A stretch of 64,000 bases of DNA from Bacteroidota bacterium (GTDB lineage: Bacteria > Bacteroidota > Ignavibacteria > Ignavibacteriales > Ignavibacteriaceae), in assembly GCA_021824145.1 (NCBI GenBank), contig JAKALM010000006.1:62001-126000 (forward strand), written 5' to 3'. The position numbers and the translations under genes are program-made. Shown here one piece after another: positions 53,913 through 62,896 of this stretch. Positions within the stretch are counted from its first letter, which is position 1; every line of letters begins with the position of its first letter. Below the pieces are notes generated by a model that was given only the letters and a program-made list of their open reading frames with translations, ran no database searches and was not told the DNA's origin.

Positions 53913-56900
53913 ATGAGGTCATTGTTACTTTTAGGCCTTTTAACACTTTTCACATTATCAAACCTTACTTTAGCTGCTTCGGGAAAAATATCCGGGACAA
54001 TTAGAGATTCAAAAACAAAGGAACCGCTAATCGGCGCTAACATTTTGATTGAAGGAACGCAGATGGGTGCAGCTTCTGATATCAGCGGTTATTATGTTAT
54101 TTTGAATGTACCGCCAGGGACTTATAAATTGAAAGTATCCATGGTTGGCTATGCTCCAGCTTTAATTGAAAATGTGAGAGTAAATATTGACCAAACAACA
54201 AACATTGATGTTTTGTTAGAAGAAAAATCAATTCAGGCACAAGAAGTAGTAGTTGTTGCAAAAACACCAATTGTACAAAAAGACGTTGCAGCAAGCCGCG
54301 TGAACCTTGATGCCAAAGAAATTGCAAATTTACCAGTTACAAGTGTTTCGTCTGTTGTTGGACTACAAGCTGGTATTGAATCCGGATTAGTAATTAGAAG
54401 TGGAGATGCAAGCCAAACAGGATTTATGTTAAACGGTTTGACCCTGCGTGATGAACGTGATAATACTCCATTTACTGGAATAAGCTATACGTCAATATCT
54501 GAAGTACAAGTTCAAACCGGCGGTTTCAGCGCTGAATATGGAGATATCCGTTCGGGATTAGTTAATGTAGTAACCCAAGATCCGGGAAGAAATAAATATA
54601 CATTTAGTATGATTGCTCAGTACAGCGGAGCTAACCCAAAACATTTTGGCAGTTCACCAAATTCTTTAGACTCTTATTGGATACGGCCATATGTTGATGG
54701 GCCTGTTGCTATGTATGGAACTCAAGCAATAAATCCTGCTACGGGTAAACCATATTGGGATGCAAATACTCAATTACAATATCCGCAATGGGAAGGCTGG
54801 ATTTCATATACAAATAAGCTATTAAAAGATGGCAATCCGAACAATGATTTAACGCCTCAAGCTGCAGAAAAATTATTTTTATGGCAGCACAGAAAAGATG
54901 TAAACATAACACAACCTGATTATACATTTGACGCATCATTTGGCGGGCCAGTACCAGTTGTGAGCGATGCATTAGGAGGACTAAGATTTTTAGCATCATA
55001 TAGAACCACTCAAACCGAATATATGATTCCATTAGCAACAACTGGAGTTAATGAATTTACAGGACAATTAAAAATAACTTCAGATATAGGTGAAGGTAAA
55101 AAATTATTAATCCAAGGATTATTGGCAAGAGTTAATGGAACGAATAACAATAATTCTGGATTGCCAGGATATTTTACCGATGCAAATTCAGAAGCTTCTG
55201 CATTAAGTCAAGTAAGTTTTATCGATTCAAGAATTTTTACAAATGACTATTGGGCACCTACATCTAAAGATATTAATTCTTTAAGTGCAAAGTATACTCA
55301 ATTTATAAATCCAACTTCATTTTATGAAGTCCAATTGAGTACATTCGGTTCGAAGTACAACACGAATCCAGGCTTACCAAGAGATACAAGTTCTATCTAC
55401 TTGTTTGGGAATAATTATTATGTAGATGAAGCTCCATTTGGATTTATAACTAATCCATCTACAGCAATTGGCGGAATGAGAATGAGTGTAGGCTTTAGCA
55501 ATTCTAGAGATACCAGCACTGTTCAGGAATATAATTTAAGATTTGATTACCAAAGCCAATTAGATAAATATAACGAAGTAAAAACCGGAGCTGAGTTTAA
55601 TTATACAGATAACAATGTAAACTCTGGTTCTGTTGATGTTTATTTACCTAACGGAAGGTTCACATCAAAATGGCACACGTTCCCAATACGAGGTGCTTTA
55701 TATGCTCAAGATAAATTAGAGTTTGAAGGAATGATTGCAACTCTTGGTTTACGTTTAGATTATTCTGATCCTAACGGCTACTGGTATCAATTTCCTGCAT
55801 ATCCTTCAGCTTTTGCAGCAGCATCATCTCCAGTAAATTTTGATACCATTCTTGCCAGAGTGAAAGCTATTAAACAGCTAGACCTTTCGCCAAGATTAGC
55901 AATCTCTTTTCCAATAACTGATAACAGCAAATTATATTTCAACTACGGACACTTTAGACAAATGCCTACACCTGATAACTTATATTTAATAAGAAGATTT
56001 TCTGACAATAATGCTGTTACTCGTGTTGCTAATCCGGATGCACCATTGCCTAAAACTATTGCATATGAACTTGGTTACGAACAAAATGTTTTTGACCAGT
56101 TTTTAGTAAGGCTTGCTGGTTATTATAAAGATAACTCACTGCAATCCATGACAGTTAATTATGTTAGTTCCGATAACAAAGTAAATTATAATATAGTTGA
56201 ACCAAATAATTATAATGATACAAGAGGATTTGAATTAACAATTTCAAAGAATAGAGGGAATTGGATTCAAGGATTTGTTAATTATACATACGATGTTAAT
56301 ACTTCGGGTAATTTTGGATTTGGTACATATTATCAAAATCCATCTGACCAAAGAAGCTATGAAGCAACAACGCAATCTTACTATCAATCAAAGCCAATTC
56401 CAACTCCATATGCTAGAGCTAATATAGATTTCTTCACACCTTCGGATTTTGGCCCTAAAGTTGGCGGAAATAATATTTTTGGTGATTGGAGAATCAGTTT
56501 TGTAGGATCTTGGAGTTCTGGATACTGGTTTACATGGGCAGGCGGCGGAAGCATTCCGGGAATTCAAAATAACGTTCAATGGAGGGACTACTGGAATGCG
56601 AATTTACAAATTACAAAGTCGATTAATGTATTTGGAATTGATCTGCAATTTTACTGCTTGATTAATAATTTATTCAATTATAAGTATATGTCACAATACG
56701 GATTCTACGATGCAAACGATTACATACTTTATATGAAGTCCTTGCATTTGCCAGCAGCAATTGGAAATCAATTAGGGTATGGGAATATTCCAGGTAATGA
56801 CCGACCAGGTGATTATAGAATTGGCCCTTATATTCCTTGGGATCCAAATGCATCACAAGCACAGAAAAATGTTTGGCTAAGGAATAAATCATATATAGAT

Positions 56901-56984
56901 ATGCCGAACTTGACTTATTCAACGTTCCTTAATCCTAGACAAATATTCTGGGGATTAAAATTAAATTTTGCGATAAAAGATTAA
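53913..56984 (+). CDS. TonB-dependent receptor with CarboxypepD_reg-like domain (module 2)
   Basis: A 1023-residue outer membrane receptor with a signal peptide (LLLLGLLTLFTLSNLTLAA). Residues about 24-110 are CarboxypepD_reg-like (ISGTIRDSKTKEPLIGANIL, ... GTYKLKVSMVGYAPALIENV). The plug runs from VVVVAKTPIVQKDVAASRV to EYGDIRSGLVNVVTQDPG, and a barrel follows, ending FWGLKLNFAIKD. It has the same layout as the module 1 receptor but differs in length and detail, so it may carry another ligand. As in module 1, no SusD gene follows; the next genes are a secreted protein and a PorV-like barrel. Confidence 0.92.
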   Translation: MRSLLLLGLLTLFTLSNLTLAASGKISGTIRDSKTKEPLIGANILIEGTQMGAASDISGYYVILNVPPGTYKLKVSMVGYAPALIENVRVNIDQTTNIDVLLEEKSIQAQEVVVVAKTPIVQKDVAASRVNLDAKEIANLPVTSVSSVVGLQAGIESGLVIRSGDASQTGFMLNGLTLRDERDNTPFTGISYTSISEVQVQTGGFSAEYGDIRSGLVNVVTQDPGRNKYTFSMIAQYSGANPKHFGSSPNSLDSYWIRPYVDGPVAMYGTQAINPATGKPYWDANTQLQYPQWEGWISYTNKLLKDGNPNNDLTPQAAEKLFLWQHRKDVNITQPDYTFDASFGGPVPVVSDALGGLRFLASYRTTQTEYMIPLATTGVNEFTGQLKITSDIGEGKKLLIQGLLARVNGTNNNNSGLPGYFTDANSEASALSQVSFIDSRIFTNDYWAPTSKDINSLSAKYTQFINPTSFYEVQLSTFGSKYNTNPGLPRDTSSIYLFGNNYYVDEAPFGFITNPSTAIGGMRMSVGFSNSRDTSTVQEYNLRFDYQSQLDKYNEVKTGAEFNYTDNNVNSGSVDVYLPNGRFTSKWHTFPIRGALYAQDKLEFEGMIATLGLRLDYSDPNGYWYQFPAYPSAFAAASSPVNFDTILARVKAIKQLDLSPRLAISFPITDNSKLYFNYGHFRQMPTPDNLYLIRRFSDNNAVTRVANPDAPLPKTIAYELGYEQNVFDQFLVRLAGYYKDNSLQSMTVNYVSSDNKVNYNIVEPNNYNDTRGFELTISKNRGNWIQGFVNYTYDVNTSGNFGFGTYYQNPSDQRSYEATTQSYYQSKPIPTPYARANIDFFTPSDFGPKVGGNNIFGDWRISFVGSWSSGYWFTWAGGGSIPGIQNNVQWRDYWNANLQITKSINVFGIDLQFYCLINNLFNYKYMSQYGFYDANDYILYMKSLHLPAAIGNQLGYGNIPGNDRPGDYRIGPYIPWDPNASQAQKNVWLRNKSYIDMPNLTYSTFLNPRQIFWGLKLNFAIKD

Positions 56985-57013
56985 AAAGTGAAATCTCAAT
57001 ACTAGAGGAATCA

Positions 57014-59041
57014 ATGAAATTAGAAAGTAAAATAAAATATTTAGCTATCATTCTTTTCGGCTGCCTGATCTTAATGCCAGGCAAAGCTAAGGCGCAATAT
57101 AATAATAAATGGATGACTGCCGGATCATTCCAGGATTGGTATTCTGAAATTGGCTGTGAAGTGGAAGAAGGATTTGTTAAACAGCAGCAATATGGAGGGC
57201 AGTGGCCTGCAATCCACCCGAATCAGGACAGCAAAGCAGCACGAGGTTTATGGATTGGCGCAACAAACTTTACTGATGAAAAAAATGCCACTTGGCAATA
57301 TAAAGTTGTTCATGTTGGCCCACGTGTAACAGGCGGTGGTGAATTTTTCCCTAAAAGTTTTCAGTTAATTACAAGATTTGATATGCCGCAGGTTTATGTA
57401 GATGGATCTCCATCAGTAAACCATCCTACAGAAGTTGATGCTGTCGATCCTTCGATAAAAGCAGATATGGAAATTGTTAATGTGGTTAATACTCAGCTTG
57501 GACTAACAATGACAAGAAAAATTTATCAATTCAGCCAGCCTGAAAATGATAATTATATGATATATGACTATACTTTTACAAATACAGGAATTACTGATGG
57601 GTCTAGTAAAGTACTTAATAACACTTTAACAGGCGTATATTTCTTCTGGCAATATAGAAATGCTTCTAATGAAGAAACAAGATATGAAATTGGTAATGCA
57701 ACGGGCTGGGGAATTAACACAATGAATGATGCTCGCGGTGATGGCGCTAATAATATTGCACTATATAAAGATCCTCCTGACCAGCAATTTAGAGCTCAGT
57801 GGTCATATCATGGACATTATCCTCCGTTTACAGCTTACGATAATATTGGCGGACCTTTATGGACAATAGCCACATATGTACCTAAGGGAGATACAGTTGG
57901 AAGATTGTCTGCAATTCAGTTTTACGGAGTTGTAACATTACATGCAGATAAGTCTGCTGAAGATACAACTGATGATGTAAGCCAGCCTTCAACAACAAAC
58001 TACTTTGGTTCTGATGATCCTTATGAATCGAATAATGATTCATTTAATCCAACTAAAATGCAGGGTGAATATACTATAATGTCTAGCGGGCATGAATCTC
58101 CAAGACATGTTTGGAAAGTTCAGCCTGATGGTAAATTTGATCAGCCAACTGGTGACCCATCATTAGGAACAACAGGAGGTTTTTCATTTGCAAATGGTTA
58201 TGGCCCATACACAATCAAACCAGGAGAATCAGTTCATATAGTAATGGCAGAAGGAGTAGGAGGACTGAGTAGAGATGCTGCAACAAGAGTTGGAATACAA
58301 TATAAATCTGGACAAATAACTGCAAAAGCAAAAAATGATTCAGTTTTAACAGGCCAAGATTCTCTTTTCCAAACCTTTAGAAGAGCATTGGCAAATTATA
58401 ACAGCGGTTATAATATTCCACAGCCTCCATTACCTCCAAAATCATTTAATGTAAATTCAGGCGGTGATAGGATTTCACTTACGTGGGATGTATATAATGC
58501 AAGTGATCCGAATTTAAAAGGATTTAATATATACAGAGCGACAGGCCAATATGACAGCACATATCATTTGATTGATCAAGCTGGACCGAGCGATAGAAGT
58601 TTTGATGATACCACACCAATAAGAGGTATTTCATATTATTATTATATAACAGCTGTGGGAAATAACGGGTTAGAGAGCAGTGAATATTTTACTCAAACAT
58701 ATGACCCGGCTACATTAAAACGTCAAGCTGGTACTTCAATGGATCAAATAAGAGTTGTTCCGAATCCATATAATATTTCTGCAGCTAAGTCATTAGGATT
58801 TGGAAATCAGCAAGCAAATAGGTTAGCATTCTTTAACATTCCTGGTCAATGTACAATCCGTATTTATACTGAAATTGGCGAGTTGATTTATACAATCAAT
58901 CATACTGATGGAAGCGGTGATGCATATTGGGATTCAGTAACTTCTTCACAACAATTAGTTGTAAGCGGAGTTTATATAGCAGTTATTGATAATACCAAGA
59001 CCGGTGAAAGAAAAATTTTAAAATTTGTAGTAATTAGATAA
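57014..59041 (+). CDS. Secreted protein with Fn3 domain and VPNPY-type C-terminal domain (module 2)
   Basis: A 675-residue exported protein with a signal peptide ending near AKAQYN. The middle is unfamiliar beta-rich sequence. A fibronectin type III-like domain at about 475-570 (PKSFNVNSGGDRISLTWDVY, ... YYYYITAVGNNGLESSEYF) precedes a C-terminal domain that begins QIRVVPNPYNIS at about 578 and ends ILKFVVIR. This C-terminal block is clearly related to that of the 1191-residue protein at 41024 and occupies the same place after a TonB receptor. I infer a surface partner of the receptor. AGAGGA precedes the ATG. Confidence 0.8.
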   Translation: MKLESKIKYLAIILFGCLILMPGKAKAQYNNKWMTAGSFQDWYSEIGCEVEEGFVKQQQYGGQWPAIHPNQDSKAARGLWIGATNFTDEKNATWQYKVVHVGPRVTGGGEFFPKSFQLITRFDMPQVYVDGSPSVNHPTEVDAVDPSIKADMEIVNVVNTQLGLTMTRKIYQFSQPENDNYMIYDYTFTNTGITDGSSKVLNNTLTGVYFFWQYRNASNEETRYEIGNATGWGINTMNDARGDGANNIALYKDPPDQQFRAQWSYHGHYPPFTAYDNIGGPLWTIATYVPKGDTVGRLSAIQFYGVVTLHADKSAEDTTDDVSQPSTTNYFGSDDPYESNNDSFNPTKMQGEYTIMSSGHESPRHVWKVQPDGKFDQPTGDPSLGTTGGFSFANGYGPYTIKPGESVHIVMAEGVGGLSRDAATRVGIQYKSGQITAKAKNDSVLTGQDSLFQTFRRALANYNSGYNIPQPPLPPKSFNVNSGGDRISLTWDVYNASDPNLKGFNIYRATGQYDSTYHLIDQAGPSDRSFDDTTPIRGISYYYYITAVGNNGLESSEYFTQTYDPATLKRQAGTSMDQIRVVPNPYNISAAKSLGFGNQQANRLAFFNIPGQCTIRIYTEIGELIYTINHTDGSGDAYWDSVTSSQQLVVSGVYIAVIDNTKTGERKILKFVVIR

Positions 59042-59059
59042 TCTGGAATAATACAAAAG

Positions 59060-60088
59060 ATGAGTATTATAATGAAAAAAAATATTATAACAGCAGTTTT
59101 AATCTGCTTAATTACATTAAACTTAACTTCATTAAATTTTGGCCAGCAACAGAAACTAGCACAAACTGGAATGAAGTTTTTAAGCTTGTCCTTGGATGCA
59201 AGAGCAACCGGTTTCGGAGGCGGAGTTACCGCAGATGAAGGCGGTGCAGCTTCGATATTTTATAATCCAGCGGGTATTGCACGCCTCGATAATTTAGCAA
59301 GTGTAACATTAGGCCGTGTAAGTTATATAGCAGATATAAATTATAATTATGCAGGTATTGCTTTAGCCCCATATAATGGAGATTACGGAGTAATAGGAAT
59401 TTCATTCATGAATGTTGATTATGGAAGCCTTCAAGGAACAGTAAGAGCCAATAATGATCAAGGATTTGTTGATGTTGGAACTTTCAGTCCTTCAGCATAT
59501 GCATTTGGATTAGGATATTCGAAAGCATTATCGGAGAAATTTGCCGTAGGCGGTGATGTTCGATATGTACATCAAGATTTAGGATCGAGCGTTGTTAATA
59601 CAGATGCAAGCGGAAATTATATTTCAGAAGTTAATAAGACAAATGTATTGTCCTTTGACTTTGGAATAATTTATAAAACAGGATTTAAAAGCTTAGATTT
59701 TGGAATGGACGTTCGAAACTTTTCAAGGGAAGTTACCTATAAACAGGAAAGTTTCCAACTGCCATTGATATTTAAGATCGGTTTATCAATGAATGTCCTT
59801 GATTTGTTAGATAATGTGGATAGAGATATGCACTCGTTATTAATTTGTATTGATGCTTCTCATCCTAGAGATTATCCAGAACAAATAAGTTTTGGCGGTG
59901 AATATACTTTTATGAAATTAGTTTCGTTGAGAGTTGGATATGTAGCTCCAACAGATGTAGAGGGAATTGATGCCGGTATTGGAATTAAACATTCCTTTGC
60001 GGGCTATAATTTCTCGTTTGATTATTCATTCACACAAAATAAAGTTTTTGCAAGCGAGCACCGATTTACTCTTGGCTTTGCCTTATAA
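59060..60088 (+). CDS. PorV/PorQ family outer membrane beta-barrel (module 2)
   Basis: A 342-residue barrel. SLSLDARATGFGGGVTADEG, followed by GAASIFYNPAGIARL, is the PorV/PorQ N-terminal block, and the barrel ends with an aromatic strand (HRFTLGFAL). The start could be the ATG at 59060 or the one at 59072, four residues later; both precede a signal peptide. It resembles the barrel at 44623 in length and position, following the VPNPY-type protein by 18 bp. The repeated pairing suggests a cargo/shuttle relationship. Confidence 0.85.
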   Translation: MSIIMKKNIITAVLICLITLNLTSLNFGQQQKLAQTGMKFLSLSLDARATGFGGGVTADEGGAASIFYNPAGIARLDNLASVTLGRVSYIADINYNYAGIALAPYNGDYGVIGISFMNVDYGSLQGTVRANNDQGFVDVGTFSPSAYAFGLGYSKALSEKFAVGGDVRYVHQDLGSSVVNTDASGNYISEVNKTNVLSFDFGIIYKTGFKSLDFGMDVRNFSREVTYKQESFQLPLIFKIGLSMNVLDLLDNVDRDMHSLLICIDASHPRDYPEQISFGGEYTFMKLVSLRVGYVAPTDVEGIDAGIGIKHSFAGYNFSFDYSFTQNKVFASEHRFTLGFAL

Positions 60089-60136
60089 TTTAAGCGAGAT
60101 TATTTTGTGAATTACAATTAAAATTTTGGAAAATGT

Positions 60137-61381
60137 ATGAAAAAATTTCTTTACAATTATTTATTTATCAGCGTAATAGCAACTGGAATATTTTTATTAG
60201 CCTTTACCGGATGTACTGATAAAGGAGCTCCGAGTTTATTTCAAGGTGTGCCAACCGGACCGATTGGCGCAACTCCATCTATAACGTCTATATCGCCTTC
60301 AGTAGCATTAGCTGGGGTTACACAAATTACAATTACTGGGCAAAATTTTTCGACTGATCCGACACAGGATTTAGTATATTTTAACGGAATTCCAGTAACT
60401 GTCAGCAGTGCAACTTCAACGCAGCTTGTACTAACTTCTCCTAATGTTATAGGAGATTCTGTAGGAATAAGAGTTGCGGTATTGAATGCTGAAATGTTTA
60501 GCAACACTGTTTCAATTACGCAAAAAGCCTCTTCAAAAGATTTTTATCCTGGAGCTAAAGACCAGTCGGATGTTCCAATGAGTATAGTCTCAGACAATTT
60601 AGGAAATATATACTCATCAAATAATGCACTTGGTGTTTATCAAATTACACCAGACAGCACAATTTCATTATACTCACCAAAAGGCGGAGAAACTTTTTGG
60701 TCGAGCATGAGATTTGGTCCTGGCGGAGTAATGTATTGCGCCAGAGGATTACAGGCAATATTTACAATACCAGCTGGCGGCGGGGTTAAAAATTCCACAT
60801 GGCTTGTACTTCCAAGTACAATTAAAATATCTCAATTAGAATTTGATCCACTTGGCAATTTATGGGCTGCTGGTAAAAATTCGGTAATATATAGAATTAA
60901 GCAAGATAAAAGCTTTGTTACATTCCCATTTGCTGCTAACGTAACGGCAATGAGAGTTTTTGTTTCAGGCGGTACAACTTATTTATATGTTGCAGCTCAA
61001 ACAGATTCGCTGACAACGATACAAAGAATGCCAATTGATGCAAATGGAAACCTTGGCACTGCTGAAACCTATTTTGATTTTTCTAAAAATTATGGTGCAA
61101 ACTGGGTTGTGAATGGATTGGATTTTTCAGCAGATGGTGAAATGTTTTTAGCAACTAATATGTCACAACCACTAATTTATGTAAACACTGATAAATCTAC
61201 CGGAGCTCTTTATCCTGGTGTTATTCAAAATTCTCCAGCATTAGGATTGATTTGGGGTTCGGGTAATTATCTTTATTATATAAGAAGACAAATTAATGAT
61301 GCAACAGGTGCATTTCTTGTTCCGCAAACAATTGTTAGATTAGATATTCTTAAACCAGGTGCTCCATATTATGGACAATAA
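60137..61381 (+). CDS. IPT/TIG-domain lipoprotein with beta-propeller-like domain (module 2)
   Basis: A 414-residue lipoprotein (signal LLAFTGCTDKG). An IPT/TIG immunoglobulin-like domain spans about 45-125: PSITSISPSVALAGVTQITI, then GQNFSTDPTQDLVYFNG. The remainder has NHL/propeller-like repeats (SIVSDNLGNIYSSNNALGVY, LEFDPLGNLWAAGKNSVIYR, GLDFSADGEMFLATNMS). Lipoproteins with IPT domains followed by a propeller serve as surface glycan-binding proteins in Bacteroidota saccharide loci, which is the likely role here. It stands 48 bp after the PorV-like gene. Confidence 0.8.
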   Translation: MKKFLYNYLFISVIATGIFLLAFTGCTDKGAPSLFQGVPTGPIGATPSITSISPSVALAGVTQITITGQNFSTDPTQDLVYFNGIPVTVSSATSTQLVLTSPNVIGDSVGIRVAVLNAEMFSNTVSITQKASSKDFYPGAKDQSDVPMSIVSDNLGNIYSSNNALGVYQITPDSTISLYSPKGGETFWSSMRFGPGGVMYCARGLQAIFTIPAGGGVKNSTWLVLPSTIKISQLEFDPLGNLWAAGKNSVIYRIKQDKSFVTFPFAANVTAMRVFVSGGTTYLYVAAQTDSLTTIQRMPIDANGNLGTAETYFDFSKNYGANWVVNGLDFSADGEMFLATNMSQPLIYVNTDKSTGALYPGVIQNSPALGLIWGSGNYLYYIRRQINDATGAFLVPQTIVRLDILKPGAPYYGQ

Positions 61382-61423
61382 ATTTCTTAATCGGTAAATT
61401 ATCACAAAAAAAAGGAGTAATAC

Positions 61424-62740
61424 ATGAAAAGATTCGTTTCCACATTGTTCGTGTTTGCGTTATTTTTTAGCGCTACAGCATTCTCACAGGGGTGGACATT
61501 TAATGGGTATTTCCCAGACACTACTTTTAAAGGTGGTACTGGAGGGCATGGTATAGCTGTTTCTCCTGATGGAAAAGTTTGGGCTCAGTTATATGGTGCA
61601 ACAGATAGTATAAAACAAGCTAATGGAACATATGGCTCTGTAAGAGACATTTATGTTTGGAACTCAAACGGAAGCAAAGCTTCTTTTGCCCCGATTCAAA
61701 CAGTTACTGTTGGCGGTGTTACAGATACACTATGGAACAGCAACAGAGGTATGAGAGAAGATAATAATGGCAACATTCTTTTCTCTTCATTTGATGCTTT
61801 ATATCGTGTAGACTATAAGACAGGCGCTGGTATGAATAAATTCTTATACCCCAGCGGTACTGGCGGTCAGACCTTAACAGCTCCTGCAGTTGATGCAGCC
61901 GGTGATATTTTTGTCGCACCAGTTATACCAGCTAATCCAATTCAAATTATAGGAACAGATTTTTCATTCACTGGAAATGCAGTTGATTCTACTGTTGGTT
62001 ATTCAAGAACTTTAGAAGTTTCACCTGACGGAAATACAATTTATTGGTGTGGATATACAAATAATGCTGTTTGGGTATTTACAAGATCAGATATCTTTTC
62101 ACCATATGTTATTACAGATACAGTGATGAAAGGATTTCAATGTGAGTCAATCGGTTGGAACCCAGTTAATGGTTACTTGTGGGCAAGTTCAGGTTCAAAT
62201 GCTGGCGGATTACCAAATCAATATCCTGGAGTAACAACAAGTTATACATATCCAACATGGTACGCATGGGATACAAAAACTTGGACAGTAAAAGACAGTA
62301 TTCACTGGAATTTATGGACTCCAACTGATGACGCAAGACCAAGAGGTATTGCATTCAGTCCTGATGGAAATACTGCTTACGTTACTTGCTTTGGTGCAAG
62401 CACCTATCCAGCAATTGAAAAATTCACTAATCCTCATCCATACACAGCAGTTAAGAATGAAAATCCTGGTGTTGTTACTAATTATACACTTTCACAGAAT
62501 TATCCAAATCCATTTAACCCATCAACAGAGATCAATTACTCAGTTGTAAAACCAGGATTTGTTACATTGAAAGTTTATGATTTACTTGGTAAAGAAGTTG
62601 CAACATTGGTTAACCAAAATCAGTCATCTGGTAACTTTACAGTTAACTTCAATGCAAACAAACTTGCATCAGGTACATACATTTATCAGTTGAATGTAAA
62701 CGGTGTTGTAATTTCTAAGAAGATGACTCTCCTGAAGTAA
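61424..62740 (+). CDS. Secreted propeller-like protein with type A T9SS C-terminal domain (module 2)
   Basis: A 438-residue exported protein with a signal peptide (FVFALFFSATAFSQ). Residues 20-345 have propeller-like repeats (HGIAVSPDGKVWAQLYG, LEVSPDGNTIYWCGYTNNAV, GIAFSPDGNTAYVTCFGAST). The C-terminal 85 residues are a type A sorting signal: TLSQNYPNPFNPSTEINYSV, VYDLLGKEVATLVNQNQ and LASGTYIYQLNVNGVV. It is probably a surface-bound ligand-binding protein paralogous in fold to the lipoprotein before it. An AAAGGAG ribosome-binding site lies before the ATG and a terminator follows. Confidence 0.82.
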   Translation: MKRFVSTLFVFALFFSATAFSQGWTFNGYFPDTTFKGGTGGHGIAVSPDGKVWAQLYGATDSIKQANGTYGSVRDIYVWNSNGSKASFAPIQTVTVGGVTDTLWNSNRGMREDNNGNILFSSFDALYRVDYKTGAGMNKFLYPSGTGGQTLTAPAVDAAGDIFVAPVIPANPIQIIGTDFSFTGNAVDSTVGYSRTLEVSPDGNTIYWCGYTNNAVWVFTRSDIFSPYVITDTVMKGFQCESIGWNPVNGYLWASSGSNAGGLPNQYPGVTTSYTYPTWYAWDTKTWTVKDSIHWNLWTPTDDARPRGIAFSPDGNTAYVTCFGASTYPAIEKFTNPHPYTAVKNENPGVVTNYTLSQNYPNPFNPSTEINYSVVKPGFVTLKVYDLLGKEVATLVNQNQSSGNFTVNFNANKLASGTYIYQLNVNGVVISKKMTLLK

Positions 62741-62763
62741 GGAAGACATTTTCATTTGTGTGT

Positions 62764-62790
62764 AAAGCCCCGGATTATCGGGGCTTTTTT
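62764..62790 (+). terminator. Rho-independent terminator ending module 2
   Basis: AAAGCCCCG (62764-62772) pairs with CGGGGCTTT (62779-62787) around a GATTAT loop, and a T-tract continues to 62790. A canonical terminator. Confidence 0.93.
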
Positions 62791-62797
62791 ATTAAAG

Positions 62798-62851
62798 AAG
62801 TTCAAGTGTAAGTTCAAGTTCAAGAGTAAGTTCAAGTGTAAGTTCAAGAGT
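62798..62851. repeat. Degenerate 12-bp tandem repeat
   Basis: Copies of AAGTTCAAGTGT or AAGTTCAAGAGT stand at 62798, 62828 and 62840, with two shortened 9-base copies at 62810 and 62819. The array sits between the module 2 terminator and the GHL10 gene, about 45 bp before the latter. It may be simple slippage, or repeated sites for a regulator. Confidence 0.7.
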
Positions 62852-62896
62852 TTATAGTTAGTTCGATTATAAATAAATAAAAGGCAAAGGGGCCTT

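Noticed and set aside
54739-55041. Minus-strand frame of 100 codons inside the second TonB receptor
   Set aside because: The receptor frame is continuous and conserved across the region; the reverse frame has a low-complexity composition.
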